Made by a program: the position numbers and the translations under genes. Of a stretch of DNA of 33,554 nucleotides, positions 9,953 to 17,361 are shown in pieces. The stretch is from positions 1 through 33,554 of the forward strand of contig NZ_CAJXJX010000013.1 of the NCBI RefSeq assembly GCF_913055775.1, read 5' to 3'. The DNA comes from an uncultured Demequina sp. Lineage in GTDB: Bacteria > Actinomycetota > Actinomycetes > Actinomycetales > Demequinaceae. Positions within the stretch are counted from its first letter, which is position 1. The number at the start of each line of letters is the position of its first letter. A model generated the notes under the pieces. The model did not search any database, had not been told where the DNA came from, and saw only the letters and a list, made by a program, of their open reading frames with translations.

Positions 9953-9960
9953 GAGGTCCG

Positions 9961-10578
9961 ATGCGCGTCTTCGTCGTGCGTCACGGCCAGACCACCTGGA
10001 ACGTCTCTGGGCTGCTGCAGGGTGCCGCCGACATTCCGCTCACTCCTGAGGGACGTCAGCAGGCGGCCGCCACCGCCGCCGTGCTCGGCCGGCTCGTCGG
10101 GCCTGGCGCGACCGTCGCATCGTCCCCTCTGTCGCGAGCCTCCGACACCGCATCGGCCATTGCCACCGAGCTCGGGGTGAAGGCGCACCTGGACGACCGA
10201 CTGCGCGAGCGGGCGTATGGAGTCTGGGAGGGCATCACTCCCGACCAGCGCGAGAGCGGCTGGCCGGACGAGGTGCGGGCGTGGCATGAGCACGGCAACC
10301 CCCCGATCGAAGGGTTCGAAGACCACTTCAGCGTGCGCGACCGCATGGTCGAGGCGATCGAGGAGTGGGCGGAGGACACCACCGGACCGCTCGTGATCGT
10401 GACCCATGGCAGTTCCGGCAGAGTGGGCCTCCAGGGGCTCCTGGGCCTGCCTCTCGATCACCGGACCCTCGGCAACCTCCGCAACGCGGCCTGGTCGCGA
10501 CTGACCCGCCGCGCGCGCGGCGACTGGACGCTCGAGCGCCACAACCTCACCGCCCAGCTCGCGGGAGCGCGGCCGTGA
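9961..10578 (+). CDS. Histidine phosphatase family protein (first of tandem pair)
   Basis: Cytoplasmic phosphatase of the phosphoglycerate-mutase fold, 205 aa. The catalytic motif RHGQTTWN is at residues 7-14, SSPLSRASDTA near 57, the acid-base region RERAYGVWEG near 82, and the second catalytic His in VTHGSSGR near 157. The ATG at 9961 has an ideal AGGAGG 4 nt upstream that overlaps the rsfS stop. In Mycobacterium the gene after the nadD/rsfS pair is gpgP, glucosyl-3-phosphoglycerate phosphatase, so a GpgP-like role is possible by position. Sequence alone does not set the substrate. It overlaps the second phosphatase by 4 bp (GTGA). Confidence 0.88.
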   Translation: MRVFVVRHGQTTWNVSGLLQGAADIPLTPEGRQQAAATAAVLGRLVGPGATVASSPLSRASDTASAIATELGVKAHLDDRLRERAYGVWEGITPDQRESGWPDEVRAWHEHGNPPIEGFEDHFSVRDRMVEAIEEWAEDTTGPLVIVTHGSSGRVGLQGLLGLPLDHRTLGNLRNAAWSRLTRRARGDWTLERHNLTAQLAGARP

Positions 10579-11174
10579 GCGCGATGGTCCTGTGGCGGCA
10601 CGCGCGCACCGAGTACAACGCCGATGGGCGGCTTCAGGGCTCGCTCGACGTCCCGCTCGGCGAGGGCGGTCGCGCTCAGGCCGCGGGAGCCGCGCGCAGG
10701 CTCGTCGATCGCTACGGGTCGGACCTCGTGATCGTGTCCTCGCCGCTGTCGCGCGCGCTCGACACCGCGGACGAGCTGGCCGCGCTCACCGGTGGCGACG
10801 TGGCGGTGGACGAGGGCTTCGCCCAGCGTCCCTACGGGGCCTGGGAAGGGCTGACATGGGCGGACGTACAGGCCCGCTGGCCCGAGCAGTTCGCGGCGCG
10901 CAAGCGGGGGGAGGATCCGGACATCCCTGGGTGGGGAGTGTCCGCGGACGTCGCCGCGCGCGTGGGTGCGGCGCTGCGGGACCACTGGGATCCCGAGGCC
11001 ATCACCGTCGTCGTCAGCCACGGCAGCGCGATCCAGCTCGGTCTGCTCGACGTGCTCGGCCTCGAGCCGCTGTCGCGCGTGTTCGGATCCGTGCCTCACG
11101 CCGCGTGGCACGAGGTCAGGCGCGTCGAGTCCGGCGCATGGCACGTCGACGCCCTGGGGCTGGGAGCGGATTAG
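10575..11174 (+). CDS. Histidine phosphatase family protein (second of tandem pair, RHA variant)
   Basis: 199 aa, same fold as its upstream neighbour, from which it differs enough to be an old duplication. The catalytic motif reads WRHARTEYN, with Ala in place of the usual Gly after the nucleophilic His. RLQGSLDVPL near 20, SSPLSRALDTA near 56, RPYGAWEG near 86 and the second His in VSHGSAIQLG near 147 are intact, so activity is likely retained. The RLQGxLD segment resembles mycobacterial GpgP more than the first copy does. GTG at 10575 is in a GTGA overlap with the preceding stop. It is followed by the tRNA-Ala promoter. Confidence 0.86.
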   Translation: MSAMVLWRHARTEYNADGRLQGSLDVPLGEGGRAQAAGAARRLVDRYGSDLVIVSSPLSRALDTADELAALTGGDVAVDEGFAQRPYGAWEGLTWADVQARWPEQFAARKRGEDPDIPGWGVSADVAARVGAALRDHWDPEAITVVVSHGSAIQLGLLDVLGLEPLSRVFGSVPHAAWHEVRRVESGAWHVDALGLGAD

Positions 11175-11195
11175 CGTCCGCCGCGCCCGTTGGGT

Positions 11196-11201
11196 TACAC
11201 T
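11196..11201 (+). promoter_or_regulatory. -10 hexamer (TACACT) of tRNA-Ala
   Basis: TACACT lies 38 nt before the mature tRNA 5' end, within the weakly conserved spacer after the second phosphatase. The -35 is poor. Confidence 0.45.
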
Positions 11202-11239
11202 GTCATTCGCTCTTCGGGGCACCTGGTTCGAAAGAACAC

Positions 11240-11312
11240 GGGGCTGTGGCGCAGCTGGTAGCGCACCTGCATGGCATGCAGGGGGTCAGGGGTTCGAGTC
11301 CCCTCAGCTCCA
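11240..11312 (+). tRNA. tRNA-Ala (anticodon GGC)
   Basis: 73 nt cloverleaf. Acceptor stem GGGGCTG pairs with CAGCTCC (one G-U). The D-arm has GCGCAGCTGGTAGCGC, the anticodon arm is CCTGC-ATGGCAT-GCAGG with anticodon GGC, and the T-arm is AGGGG-TTCGAGT-CCCCT. CCA is not encoded. It reads GCC and GCU alanine codons. Confidence 0.97.
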
Positions 11313-11334
11313 CGATGTGTTGAGACAGCATCAT

Positions 11335-11362
11335 GAAAGCCGCTCCTTCGGGGGCGGCTTTC
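11335..11362. terminator. Hairpin terminator with TTCG loop between tRNA-Ala and the convergent peroxidase gene
   Basis: GAAAGCCGCTCC pairs with GGGGCGGCTTTC over 12 bp (one G-T) around a stable TTCG tetraloop. T-rich sequence follows on the plus strand. It can serve the tRNA and, read from the other strand, the convergent peroxidase gene. Confidence 0.8.
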
Positions 11363-11390
11363 CTCGTTCCGCGGGGATCAGCGCGCGGGA

Positions 11391-11870
11391 TTACGCGCCG
11401 AGCGCGGCGTGGATGTCGTCCGCGATCTGCTCCGGCTCCGTCGAGGAGCCGTACCGCTTGATCACCCGACCGTCGCGGCCCACGAGGAACTTCGTGAAGT
11501 TCCACTTGATCTTCGAGCCCAGGGATCCTCCGGCCTCGGACTTGAGCCACGTGAACAGCCCGTGCTCGTCCTTGCCGTTCACGTCGATCAACCCGAACAT
11601 CGGGAACGTGACGCCGTAGTTCTTCTGGCAGAAGTCGCTGATCTCGGCGGCGTCCGCGAGCTCCTGCTTGAACTGGTTCGTGGGGAAGCCCAGCACCGTG
11701 AAGCCCTGGTCCTTGAACCGCGCGTAGAGCTTCTCGAGGCCCGCGAACTGCGGGGTGAAGCCGCACTTCGAGGCGGTGTTGACCACGAGCACCACCTGGC
11801 CGGCGAAGTCCGCGAGCTCACGCTCCTCGCCGTCGAGGGAGGTGGCGGAGAAGTCGGTCAGCGTCGTCAT
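11391..11870 (-). CDS. Glutathione peroxidase family protein, 2-Cys thioredoxin-dependent type
   Basis: Cytoplasmic peroxidase, 159 aa, reducing hydrogen peroxide and organic hydroperoxides. The peroxidatic residue is Cys36 in NTASKCGFTPQ (Cys, not selenocysteine). The catalytic Gln is in FPTNQF near 66 and Trp in KWNFTKF near 126. A second Cys at 81 in DFCQKNYGVTFP sits where the resolving Cys lies in yeast Gpx3-type enzymes, so electrons should come from thioredoxin rather than glutathione, which fits actinobacteria that mostly use mycothiol. The ATG at 11870 gives a standard N-terminus; the much longer open frame upstream is a shadow of the plus-strand genes. It is divergent from an NAD(P)-binding gene, 42 bp apart. 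Confidence 0.95.
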   Translation of the reverse strand: MTTLTDFSATSLDGEERELADFAGQVVLVVNTASKCGFTPQFAGLEKLYARFKDQGFTVLGFPTNQFKQELADAAEISDFCQKNYGVTFPMFGLIDVNGKDEHGLFTWLKSEAGGSLGSKIKWNFTKFLVGRDGRVIKRYGSSTEPEQIADDIHAALGA

Positions 11871-11912
11871 GGCTCCATGGTCGCACGGCGCCCGCTGCGG
11901 CACCATGGGTCC

Positions 11913-12668
11913 ATGACGCGCACCCTGGTGATCGGCGCGACCGGCAGTGTGGGACGCGTGGTCGTGCCCGCTCTGGCGGACGCACGCCTCGACCCGGTCG
12001 CCTTCGTACGGGACCCTGCACGCGCATCGGCCCTCCTGGGGGACGTGTCCGTCGCGGAGGGTGCGCTCGAGGACCACGTCGCTCTCGCGGCGGCACTGCA
12101 CGGGGCCGATGCGGTGGTCATGGTCCACGGCGCGTCCGGTTCCGCACGGGCCGAGGACGTCGACTACGGCGCGGTGCCCGCGGTGCTGAGGGCTCTCGGC
12201 GGGGCGCGGCCGCACGTGGTGCTGATGACGTCCATGGCCGTCACGCACGCGACCGGCAGCTGGCGCGAGGCGATGCACTGGAAGCGGAGGGGAGAGCGGC
12301 TGCTGCGGGCGAGCGGTCTGCCTCTCACGGTCATCCGACCCGGGTGGTTCGATCTGCAGCCTTCGGGCTGGGACTGCGTCGCGATCGAGCAGGGGGACGT
12401 GACGCCGGTCGACTCGCGTCGCCCCGTTGCTCGGTCCCACATCGCCGATGCGGTGGTCGCTTCGCTGCAGTGTCCCGCTGCGGTGGGGGTTACCTGTGAG
12501 CTGTTCGCCGCACCGGGAGCGCGCGAGACGAACTGGTGCTCGCGGCTCGAGGCGCTGCGGCGGGACGTGCCGGGCGCGCTCGATGCGGCGATGGATCCCG
12601 AGGGGCCGGCGATCGAGGACGAACCGGCGCGGCTGCGTGCTGACCTCGCCGCATTGCGTCCCAGGTGA
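11913..12668 (+). CDS. NAD(P)-binding Rossmann-fold protein, NmrA / atypical SDR type
   Basis: 251 aa. The N-terminal dinucleotide-binding motif GATGSVGRVV starts at residue 7, followed by FVRDP at the end of the second strand. SMAVTH near 105 and RPGWFD near 145 are typical of NmrA-like or epimerase-like atypical short-chain dehydrogenases. The YxxxK catalytic pair is not obvious (HWKRRGERLLRAS instead), so a sensor or NADPH-quinone-reductase-like role is as likely as a dehydrogenase. The start ATG at 11913 has neither a Shine-Dalgarno nor a clear -10. The ATG at 11905 is out of frame and stops at once. An 8-bp hairpin follows the gene. Confidence 0.8.
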   Translation: MTRTLVIGATGSVGRVVVPALADARLDPVAFVRDPARASALLGDVSVAEGALEDHVALAAALHGADAVVMVHGASGSARAEDVDYGAVPAVLRALGGARPHVVLMTSMAVTHATGSWREAMHWKRRGERLLRASGLPLTVIRPGWFDLQPSGWDCVAIEQGDVTPVDSRRPVARSHIADAVVASLQCPAAVGVTCELFAAPGARETNWCSRLEALRRDVPGALDAAMDPEGPAIEDEPARLRADLAALRPR

Positions 12669-12690
12669 CGGTGCCGGAGCCTGCACCGTC
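12667..12690 (+). terminator. Hairpin after the NAD(P)-binding protein gene
   Basis: GACGGTGC pairs perfectly with GCACCGTC around an 8-nt loop, overlapping the stop codon of the upstream gene. It ends 4 bp before the -10 box of the next gene, so terminator and promoter are superimposed. Confidence 0.55.
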
Positions 12691-12694
12691 GGAC

Positions 12695-12700
12695 TAGGCT
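12695..12700 (+). promoter_or_regulatory. -10 hexamer TAGGCT of the SGNH hydrolase gene (leaderless start)
   Basis: TAGGCT ends 7 nt before the ATG at 12708, with no Shine-Dalgarno. Confidence 0.6.
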
Positions 12701-12707
12701 CGCTTCC

Positions 12708-13493
12708 ATGCGGTTCGCGGCGATCGGAGACAGCTTCACCGAGGGCGTGGGAGACGACCTCCCCGACGGCGGCGTGCGAGGCTGGGCGGACCTCGTGGCC
12801 GCGGGGCTTGCCGCCGGGCTCGACGAGCCCGTCGACTACGTCAATCTCGCGATCCGCGGGCGCCTCATCGAGCCGATCGTGCGCGACCAGCTCGAGGCGG
12901 CCCTCGCGCTGGACCCGCTGCCCACGGTGATCAGCTTCAATGGCGGCGGCAACGACATGATGCGTCCGGGCTTCGCGCTCGAGCGGATCGTCGAGCTGAT
13001 CGAGCATGCCATCGCGCGGTGCCGCGAGGCCGGCGTGGAGCTGCTGATGCTGTCGGGTGGGGACCCGACCATGAGGCTCCCTCGAGGAGCCACCATGTCC
13101 GAGCGCGGGCGCATCTATCTCGAGGCCGTCGACGGCATTCTCCAGCGCCATCCTGAGCAGGCGTTCGTCGACAACTGGTCCGATCAGGAGCTCAGGCGCG
13201 CACCCTATTGGTCGCCGGATCGGCTCCACTTGGGTCCCTTGGGCCACGAGCGCGTCGCGGCACGGGTGCTAACCGCGCTGGGCGTGGAGACGGAGCTCCC
13301 CACGTCCGAGGACACGAGCGCGGAGACCCGGAGGGCCCTGGACGAGGCACGCTACTACGGCCGCTACGTGCTGCCGTGGATCGGGAGGCGTCTCACCCGG
13401 CGCTCCTCGGGCGATGGTCGCGTGGCCAAGCATCCCGACTGGGTGCGCATCGATCCCAGTGCCGTCCGCGAGTCGGCGCCACCCACTCGCTAG
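12708..13493 (+). CDS. SGNH/GDSL-family hydrolase
   Basis: 261-aa esterase/lipase-fold enzyme. The four blocks are visible: GDSFTEG at residues 7-13 (nucleophile Ser), a Gly in block II (NLAIRGRLIE near 45), NGGGNDMM near 80 (oxyanion Asn), and PDRLHLGPLGH near 170 giving the Asp/His pair. There is no signal peptide, so it should act in the cytoplasm on an unknown ester. The C-terminus adds about 80 residues rich in Arg after the catalytic domain. The start is supported by a leaderless-type -10. Its TAG stop forms the first three bases of the -10 box of the next gene. Confidence 0.88.
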   Translation: MRFAAIGDSFTEGVGDDLPDGGVRGWADLVAAGLAAGLDEPVDYVNLAIRGRLIEPIVRDQLEAALALDPLPTVISFNGGGNDMMRPGFALERIVELIEHAIARCREAGVELLMLSGGDPTMRLPRGATMSERGRIYLEAVDGILQRHPEQAFVDNWSDQELRRAPYWSPDRLHLGPLGHERVAARVLTALGVETELPTSEDTSAETRRALDEARYYGRYVLPWIGRRLTRRSSGDGRVAKHPDWVRIDPSAVRESAPPTR

Positions 13494-13496
13494 CCT
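13491..13496 (+). promoter_or_regulatory. -10 hexamer TAGCCT of the Nudix gene, built on the upstream stop codon
   Basis: TAGCCT ends 6 nt before the ATG at 13503. Its TAG is the stop codon of the SGNH gene. Confidence 0.55.
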
Positions 13497-13502
13497 GGGC
13501 GC

Positions 13503-13982
13503 ATGCCCACCCCTGACTTCGTCCTGAAGCTGCGCGAGCGCATCGGCCACGATCTGCTGTGGATGCCGGGTGTCACGGCTGTGATCCTCCGCGAGACCTC
13601 GGGCGGCACCGAGGTGCTGCTGGTGAAGCGCGCGGACAACGGCGCCTGGACACCCGTGACGGGCATCATCGACCCGGGGGAGGAGCCCGCGGGCGCAGGT
13701 GCGCGCGAGGCGCTCGAGGAGGCCGACGTGGTGGCCGTGCCGGAGGCGCTGGTGCGGGTGCGGGCGCTCGAGCCCCTCACCTACGACAACGGCGACCGGT
13801 CGCAGTACCTGGACCTCACGTACCGCTTCCGTTGGGTCAGCGGTGAGCCGCACCCCGCGGACGGCGAGAACACCGAGGCGCGATGGTTCCCCACCACAGC
13901 GCTGCCGGACATGAGCACGGAGATGGGCGACCGCATCGGCGCCGCGCTGCGAGGCGACGACATCGCGGACTTCCTGCCCTGA
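13503..13982 (+). CDS. Nudix hydrolase
   Basis: 159-aa pyrophosphohydrolase acting on a nucleoside diphosphate linked to X. The Nudix box GIIDPGEEPAGAGAREALEEAD lies near residues 54-75; the REXXEE core is intact, but the usual final Gly is Asp (EEAD), a minor departure. Sequence after the box (DLTYRFRWVSGEPHPADGENTEARWF) matches the Nudix fold. The substrate cannot be inferred. The start is supported by a -10 box 6 nt upstream. Convergent with the MFS gene across a repeat-containing 95-bp gap. Confidence 0.92.
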   Translation: MPTPDFVLKLRERIGHDLLWMPGVTAVILRETSGGTEVLLVKRADNGAWTPVTGIIDPGEEPAGAGAREALEEADVVAVPEALVRVRALEPLTYDNGDRSQYLDLTYRFRWVSGEPHPADGENTEARWFPTTALPDMSTEMGDRIGAALRGDDIADFLP

Positions 13983-14003
13983 TCCCACCCACCCCCCGCG
14001 CCC

Positions 14004-14063
14004 GCGAAGTGGATCCCTTTCGCTTGCCCAAGCGCTAAGACAAGCGAAAAGGATCCCTTTCGC
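14004..14063. repeat. Intergenic repeat: two near-identical 20-bp palindromes 40 bp apart
   Basis: GCGAAGTGGATCCCTTTCGC at 14004-14023 and GCGAAAAGGATCCCTTTCGC at 14044-14063 differ at two positions, and each is itself nearly palindromic around GGATCC. The copies also form a longer inverted repeat (GGATCCCTTTCGCTTG with CAAGCGAAAAGGATCC). It lies between convergent genes, so it may act as a bidirectional terminator, or be a dispersed extragenic palindrome. Confidence 0.75.
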
Positions 14064-14077
14064 GGAAAGGGGCGGGG

Positions 14078-15571
14078 CTAGTGCGCCGCTATCGGGGCTT
14101 CGCCCTCGACCTTCTCCGGGCGTCGGATCAGGGTCGCCAGGCCGATGCCGAGCGTCGCGAGGATCGCGCCCACCAGGAACGCCGTCCGGATGCCCGCCGC
14201 CTCGGCGGTGGCCTCGGACGCGCCCCCGTCGATCTGCGTGATCGCGACGGCCGTCATGGTCGACACGAACAGCGCTGTGCCGGCCGCGGCCGCCACCTGC
14301 TGCAGCGTCGAGATGGTCGCTGAGCCGTGCGAGTACAGGTGCTGGGGCAGCGACCCCAGGCTCGCGGTGAACAGCGGCGTGAAGATGAGTGCCAGACCCG
14401 CGCTCAGGGTGACGTGGCACGCGAGCACCATCCACGGCTGAGTGGCGGTGGACAGCGTGAGCGCGAGCATCCACAGCGCGGTCGCGACGAGCGCGGTGCC
14501 AGGGATGAGCAGGGGGCGGGGGCCGATGCGGTCGTAGAGCCGGCCCACCGGTCGCGCCATCACGCCCATCAGCAGGCCGCCCGGCAGCAGCATGAGACCG
14601 GTCTGGAGGACGCTCAGGCCCAGCACGCCCTGGGTGAACAGCGGCACCAGGATGATGGTGCCGAACAGGGCCATCATCGCGACCACGAACATCGCCGTCG
14701 CGACGGAGAAGGTGCGCTCGCGGAACACGCGCAGGTCCAGCAGCGGGGCGTCACGCTTCTGGAGAACGATCTGGCGCCACGCGAACACGCCGGTCACCAC
14801 CACGCCGATGACCGCGAAGGCGATCGCAACCAACACATTGCCCTCCGCGGACTCGCCGATCTGCGACAGCCCGAACACGAGAGAGCCGAAGCCCACGGCG
14901 GCTAGCAGCACCGACGGCAGGTCGAGCGGCGCCGGGCGAGTCTCGTTAGTTGAGCGCATCTTGAGGAAGCCGAACACCAGCACCGTGATCGCCACGGGCA
15001 GCACGAACACGAACAGGAAGCGCCACGGCAGGAACTGCAGGATGACGCCCGAGATGGTCGGGCCCAGCGCCGGCGCCACCGAGATCACGAGGCCGATGGT
15101 GCCCATGCGCTTGCCGCGCTCGTGCTCGGGCACCAGGGAGATGACCGTGGTCATGAGCAGCGGCAGCATCACCGCCGTGCCGGTGGCCTGGATGACGCGC
15201 GCGCCGAGCAGCACCTCGAAGCCCGGAGCGACGGCGGCCAGCGCGGTGCCCGCGACGAACGTCGACATCGCCGCGAGGTACAGCGGGCGGGTGGGGAAGC
15301 GCTGCAGCAGCCAGCCGGTGATGGGGATCACCACGGCCATGGTCAGCAGGAATGCGGCGGTCAGCCACTGCGCGTCCACCGCGGTGATGTCGAGGTCCGC
15401 CATGAGGTGGGGGATCGCGACGCCCATGATCGTCTCGTTCAGGATCACCGTGAAAGCGGACACGATGAGCACCATGATCACGAGGTTGTCGCGACGGCTC
15501 GTGGTCGCGGCGGCGTCAGGAGTGGTGGTGGTGCGGGCGTTGCTGGTGGCGGGCGCGGTCGTCTCGGCCAT
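14078..15571 (-). CDS. MFS drug efflux transporter, DHA2 (EmrB/QacA) type
   Basis: Proton-driven multidrug exporter, 497 aa, about 14 membrane helices. The N-terminal polar Ala/Thr-rich tail is followed by NETIMGVAIPHLMADLDI, QWLTAAFLL, motif A region GWLLQRFPTRPLY near 95 and motif C APALGPTISG near 175, all typical of DHA2 exporters. The ATG at 15571 has GGAG 5 nt upstream. The further open frame upstream has no membrane or family sequence and is left out. It stands alone, after a HAD gene on the same strand (146-bp gap). No regulator is adjacent. Substrate unknown. Confidence 0.92.
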   Translation of the reverse strand: MAETTAPATSNARTTTTPDAAATTSRRDNLVIMVLIVSAFTVILNETIMGVAIPHLMADLDITAVDAQWLTAAFLLTMAVVIPITGWLLQRFPTRPLYLAAMSTFVAGTALAAVAPGFEVLLGARVIQATGTAVMLPLLMTTVISLVPEHERGKRMGTIGLVISVAPALGPTISGVILQFLPWRFLFVFVLPVAITVLVFGFLKMRSTNETRPAPLDLPSVLLAAVGFGSLVFGLSQIGESAEGNVLVAIAFAVIGVVVTGVFAWRQIVLQKRDAPLLDLRVFRERTFSVATAMFVVAMMALFGTIILVPLFTQGVLGLSVLQTGLMLLPGGLLMGVMARPVGRLYDRIGPRPLLIPGTALVATALWMLALTLSTATQPWMVLACHVTLSAGLALIFTPLFTASLGSLPQHLYSHGSATISTLQQVAAAAGTALFVSTMTAVAITQIDGGASEATAEAAGIRTAFLVGAILATLGIGLATLIRRPEKVEGEAPIAAH

Positions 15572-15717
15572 GGAATCTCCGATCGTGCACGCCAGGCGAT
15601 CAGCTTCCCAGCGGCGGGGCGGCACAAGGCACACGCGGGGACGGACCATTGTCGCACCTCGCGGCGGGTCCGGGAAGGGCAACCCTTCGGCAGGCCAGGA
15701 GATTCCCTACCGGTCGG

Positions 15718-16536
15718 TCAGATCAGTCCCAGCCTGCTGAAGCCCTCGACCAGCCCGCCGTCCTGCGGCCCCGGCACCACCGCATCGGCGCTCTCCAGGA
15801 CGTCAGGGTGACCACCCTCGATGCCGATAGCCGTGCCTGCGTAGCGGATCATCTCGACGTCGTTGGGGCCGTCGCCGGCGGCGACCACGTCCGCGGCCGT
15901 CAGGCCCAGGTGGTCCACGACGGTGCGCATCCCGACCTCCTTGGTGATGTGTGCCAGGTACAGCTCGCCCGCACCGCGGCCGAGGTCGCGGATCGACGTG
16001 TCGACCGCGGCGACCTCGGGGCCGATCTCCGCGGCGATCTGCGAGAGCGGCACGTCCGCGCTGAGGGTCACGACCTTGCAGAACGCGAGCCCGTCGAAGC
16101 TGTCGACCACGCGGCGCCCGTCGAGCAGGTCGCGCCAGACCTCTTCCTGGCTCGATCCTGAGCCCGGAGCGCGGGCATCCATGGCGTCGCGGCCCTCGGC
16201 GCGCACGTACATGGCTTCGGTCGCCTCGACCAGGCTCACGGCATGGTGACGGTCGAGCGCCGCGATGGACCGGGCGGCGACGGCTGCGGGGAAGGTCTCG
16301 TCGCGCAGTACCGCGCCTTCGAGTTCGGCGTACGCGCCGGCGCCTGCGACGACGCCGTCGAAGCCCGCCGCGAGCAGGCGCTCCGAGACCGTGGCGCGCG
16401 GCCGGCCCGTGCACAGCAGCACCCGGTGGCCGTTGGCACGCACCGCTCGCACCGCGTCGACGTGGGCGGGCGGCACCCATCCGTGGAACGCGTAGGTGCC
16501 GTCGATGTCGAGGAAGACGATGCGGGGGCCGGGCAT
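15718..16536 (-). CDS. HAD-superfamily hydrolase, Cof/IIB type
   Basis: 272-aa Mg2+-dependent phosphatase, probably acting on a sugar phosphate or similar small metabolite. Motif I DIDGT at residues 10-14 (with FLDIDGTYAF), motif II LLCTGRPR near 40, Lys of motif III in AHITKEVGM near 195, and motif IV AGDGPNDVEMI near 217 are present, with an alpha/beta cap inserted between. The first Asp pair (DID) is as expected. ATG at 16536 is chosen because a TAGGCT -10 box lies 7 nt upstream; the longer open frame has no family sequence. Divergent from the F420-reductase-like gene. Confidence 0.92.
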   Translation of the reverse strand: MPGPRIVFLDIDGTYAFHGWVPPAHVDAVRAVRANGHRVLLCTGRPRATVSERLLAAGFDGVVAGAGAYAELEGAVLRDETFPAAVAARSIAALDRHHAVSLVEATEAMYVRAEGRDAMDARAPGSGSSQEEVWRDLLDGRRVVDSFDGLAFCKVVTLSADVPLSQIAAEIGPEVAAVDTSIRDLGRGAGELYLAHITKEVGMRTVVDHLGLTAADVVAAGDGPNDVEMIRYAGTAIGIEGGHPDVLESADAVVPGPQDGGLVEGFSRLGLI

Positions 16537-16543
16537 GGCTCCC

Positions 16544-16549
16544 AGCCTA
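16544..16549 (-). promoter_or_regulatory. -10 hexamer TAGGCT of the HAD gene (leaderless start)
   Basis: On the minus strand TAGGCT ends 7 nt before the ATG at 16536. A GGGAG in the spacer is too close to be a clear Shine-Dalgarno. Confidence 0.55.
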
Positions 16550-16622
16550 GGAGGGATCACAGAGGGCCGATGCCGTGGCGAGGTCCCGCGCGAACGGTTG
16601 CCGGGGGGATGGTCGCCTGGCG

Positions 16623-16628
16623 TACGGT
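16623..16628 (+). promoter_or_regulatory. -10 hexamer TACGGT of the F420-reductase-like gene (leaderless start)
   Basis: TACGGT ends 6 nt before the GTG at 16635. TTGCCG lies 19 nt upstream as a possible -35. Confidence 0.5.
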
Positions 16629-16634
16629 ACGGGC

Positions 16635-17336
16635 GTGGACCCGATCGCGCCGCCCTTCCCCCGAGACCTCGGGGTCGTGGGCGCGGGGCGGGTGGGGCTG
16701 GCCCTCGCCGCGCTCGCCGAGCACGCGGGCATCGACGTCCAGGTGGCGGCGTCTCGGGAACCGGAGCGCATTCGCGCTCAGGTTCACGCCGCGGCGCCCG
16801 GGGCACACGCCGCGACGGTCGAGCAGGTCGCACGCTCGCAGGTGGTGGTGCTGGCGCTGCCCCTCGGTAAGGTCCGCACGCTCGACGCCGCGATGTTCAA
16901 CGGCGTGCTCGTGGTGGATGCGACCAACTACTGGTGGGAGCTCGACGGTCACCTGCCGCAGTTCGAGGACCTCGCGACGTCCTCTTCGGAGCAGGTCCAG
17001 TTGCTGCTGCCGGGTGCTCGGGTGGTCAAGAGCCTCAACCACCTCAGCGCCTACGCGCTCGAGGAGCTCGCGCGGCCTCGAGGTGTGGCTGACCGACTGG
17101 CGGTCGCGGTCGCGGGGGACCACGAAGCGGATCTGCGCGCGGTGAGCGCCCTCGTGGACCGGCTGGGCTTCGATCCCATCGCAGCAGGTCCGCTCGCCGA
17201 GGGCATGCGCTTCGAGCCTCAGACGGAGCTGTTCGGTGCGGATGCCGACGCGCAGGAGGCGCGAGAGATTCTCGACCGGTTCTGGGACTCGCAGCGTGGT
17301 CGCGTCGTCGGTCGCGCGCGCTCGCGCGAGGGGTGA
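16635..17336 (+). CDS. NAD(P)-binding oxidoreductase, NADPH-dependent F420 reductase-like
   Basis: 233 aa. The N-terminal Rossmann motif is VVGAGRVGLALA near residue 13, with SREPERIRA at the end of the second strand. VVLALPLGKV near 75, VVDATNYWW near 96 and VKSLNHLSAYALEE near 135 match the fold shared by F420:NADP oxidoreductase and STEAP-type reductases. Whether it uses F420 is uncertain, since related proteins of unknown cofactor are common. GTG at 16635 is preferred over the tracked ATG at 16575 because a -10 box sits 6 nt before it and the extra 20 residues are not protein-like. It ends 14 bp before the convergent pirin gene. Confidence 0.82.
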   Translation: MDPIAPPFPRDLGVVGAGRVGLALAALAEHAGIDVQVAASREPERIRAQVHAAAPGAHAATVEQVARSQVVVLALPLGKVRTLDAAMFNGVLVVDATNYWWELDGHLPQFEDLATSSSEQVQLLLPGARVVKSLNHLSAYALEELARPRGVADRLAVAVAGDHEADLRAVSALVDRLGFDPIAAGPLAEGMRFEPQTELFGADADAQEAREILDRFWDSQRGRVVGRARSREG

Positions 17337-17340
17337 CGGG

Positions 17341-17361
17341 GCAGGCGCGACTAGAGCCTGC
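17341..17361. terminator. Short hairpin between convergent genes
   Basis: GCAGGC and GCCTGC pair around a 9-nt loop that contains the pirin stop codon. A weak shared terminator for the F420-reductase-like and pirin genes. Confidence 0.35.

Noticed and set aside
11391-13247. 618-aa minus-strand ORF spanning three plus-strand genes
   Set aside because: Only the last 159 codons are the peroxidase. The rest is antisense to the NAD(P)-binding and SGNH genes, is Arg/Pro/Gly-rich and matches no fold.
15706-15720. CTACCGGTCGGTCAG as a TetR operator for the DHA2 pump
   Set aside because: It contains only the common ACCGGT palindrome, sits over the HAD stop codon 130 bp upstream, and no regulator gene is adjacent.
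14592-15740. 382-aa plus-strand ORF opposite the DHA2 transporter
   Set aside because: Antisense of a well-supported membrane transporter; Ser/Arg/Thr-rich with no domains.
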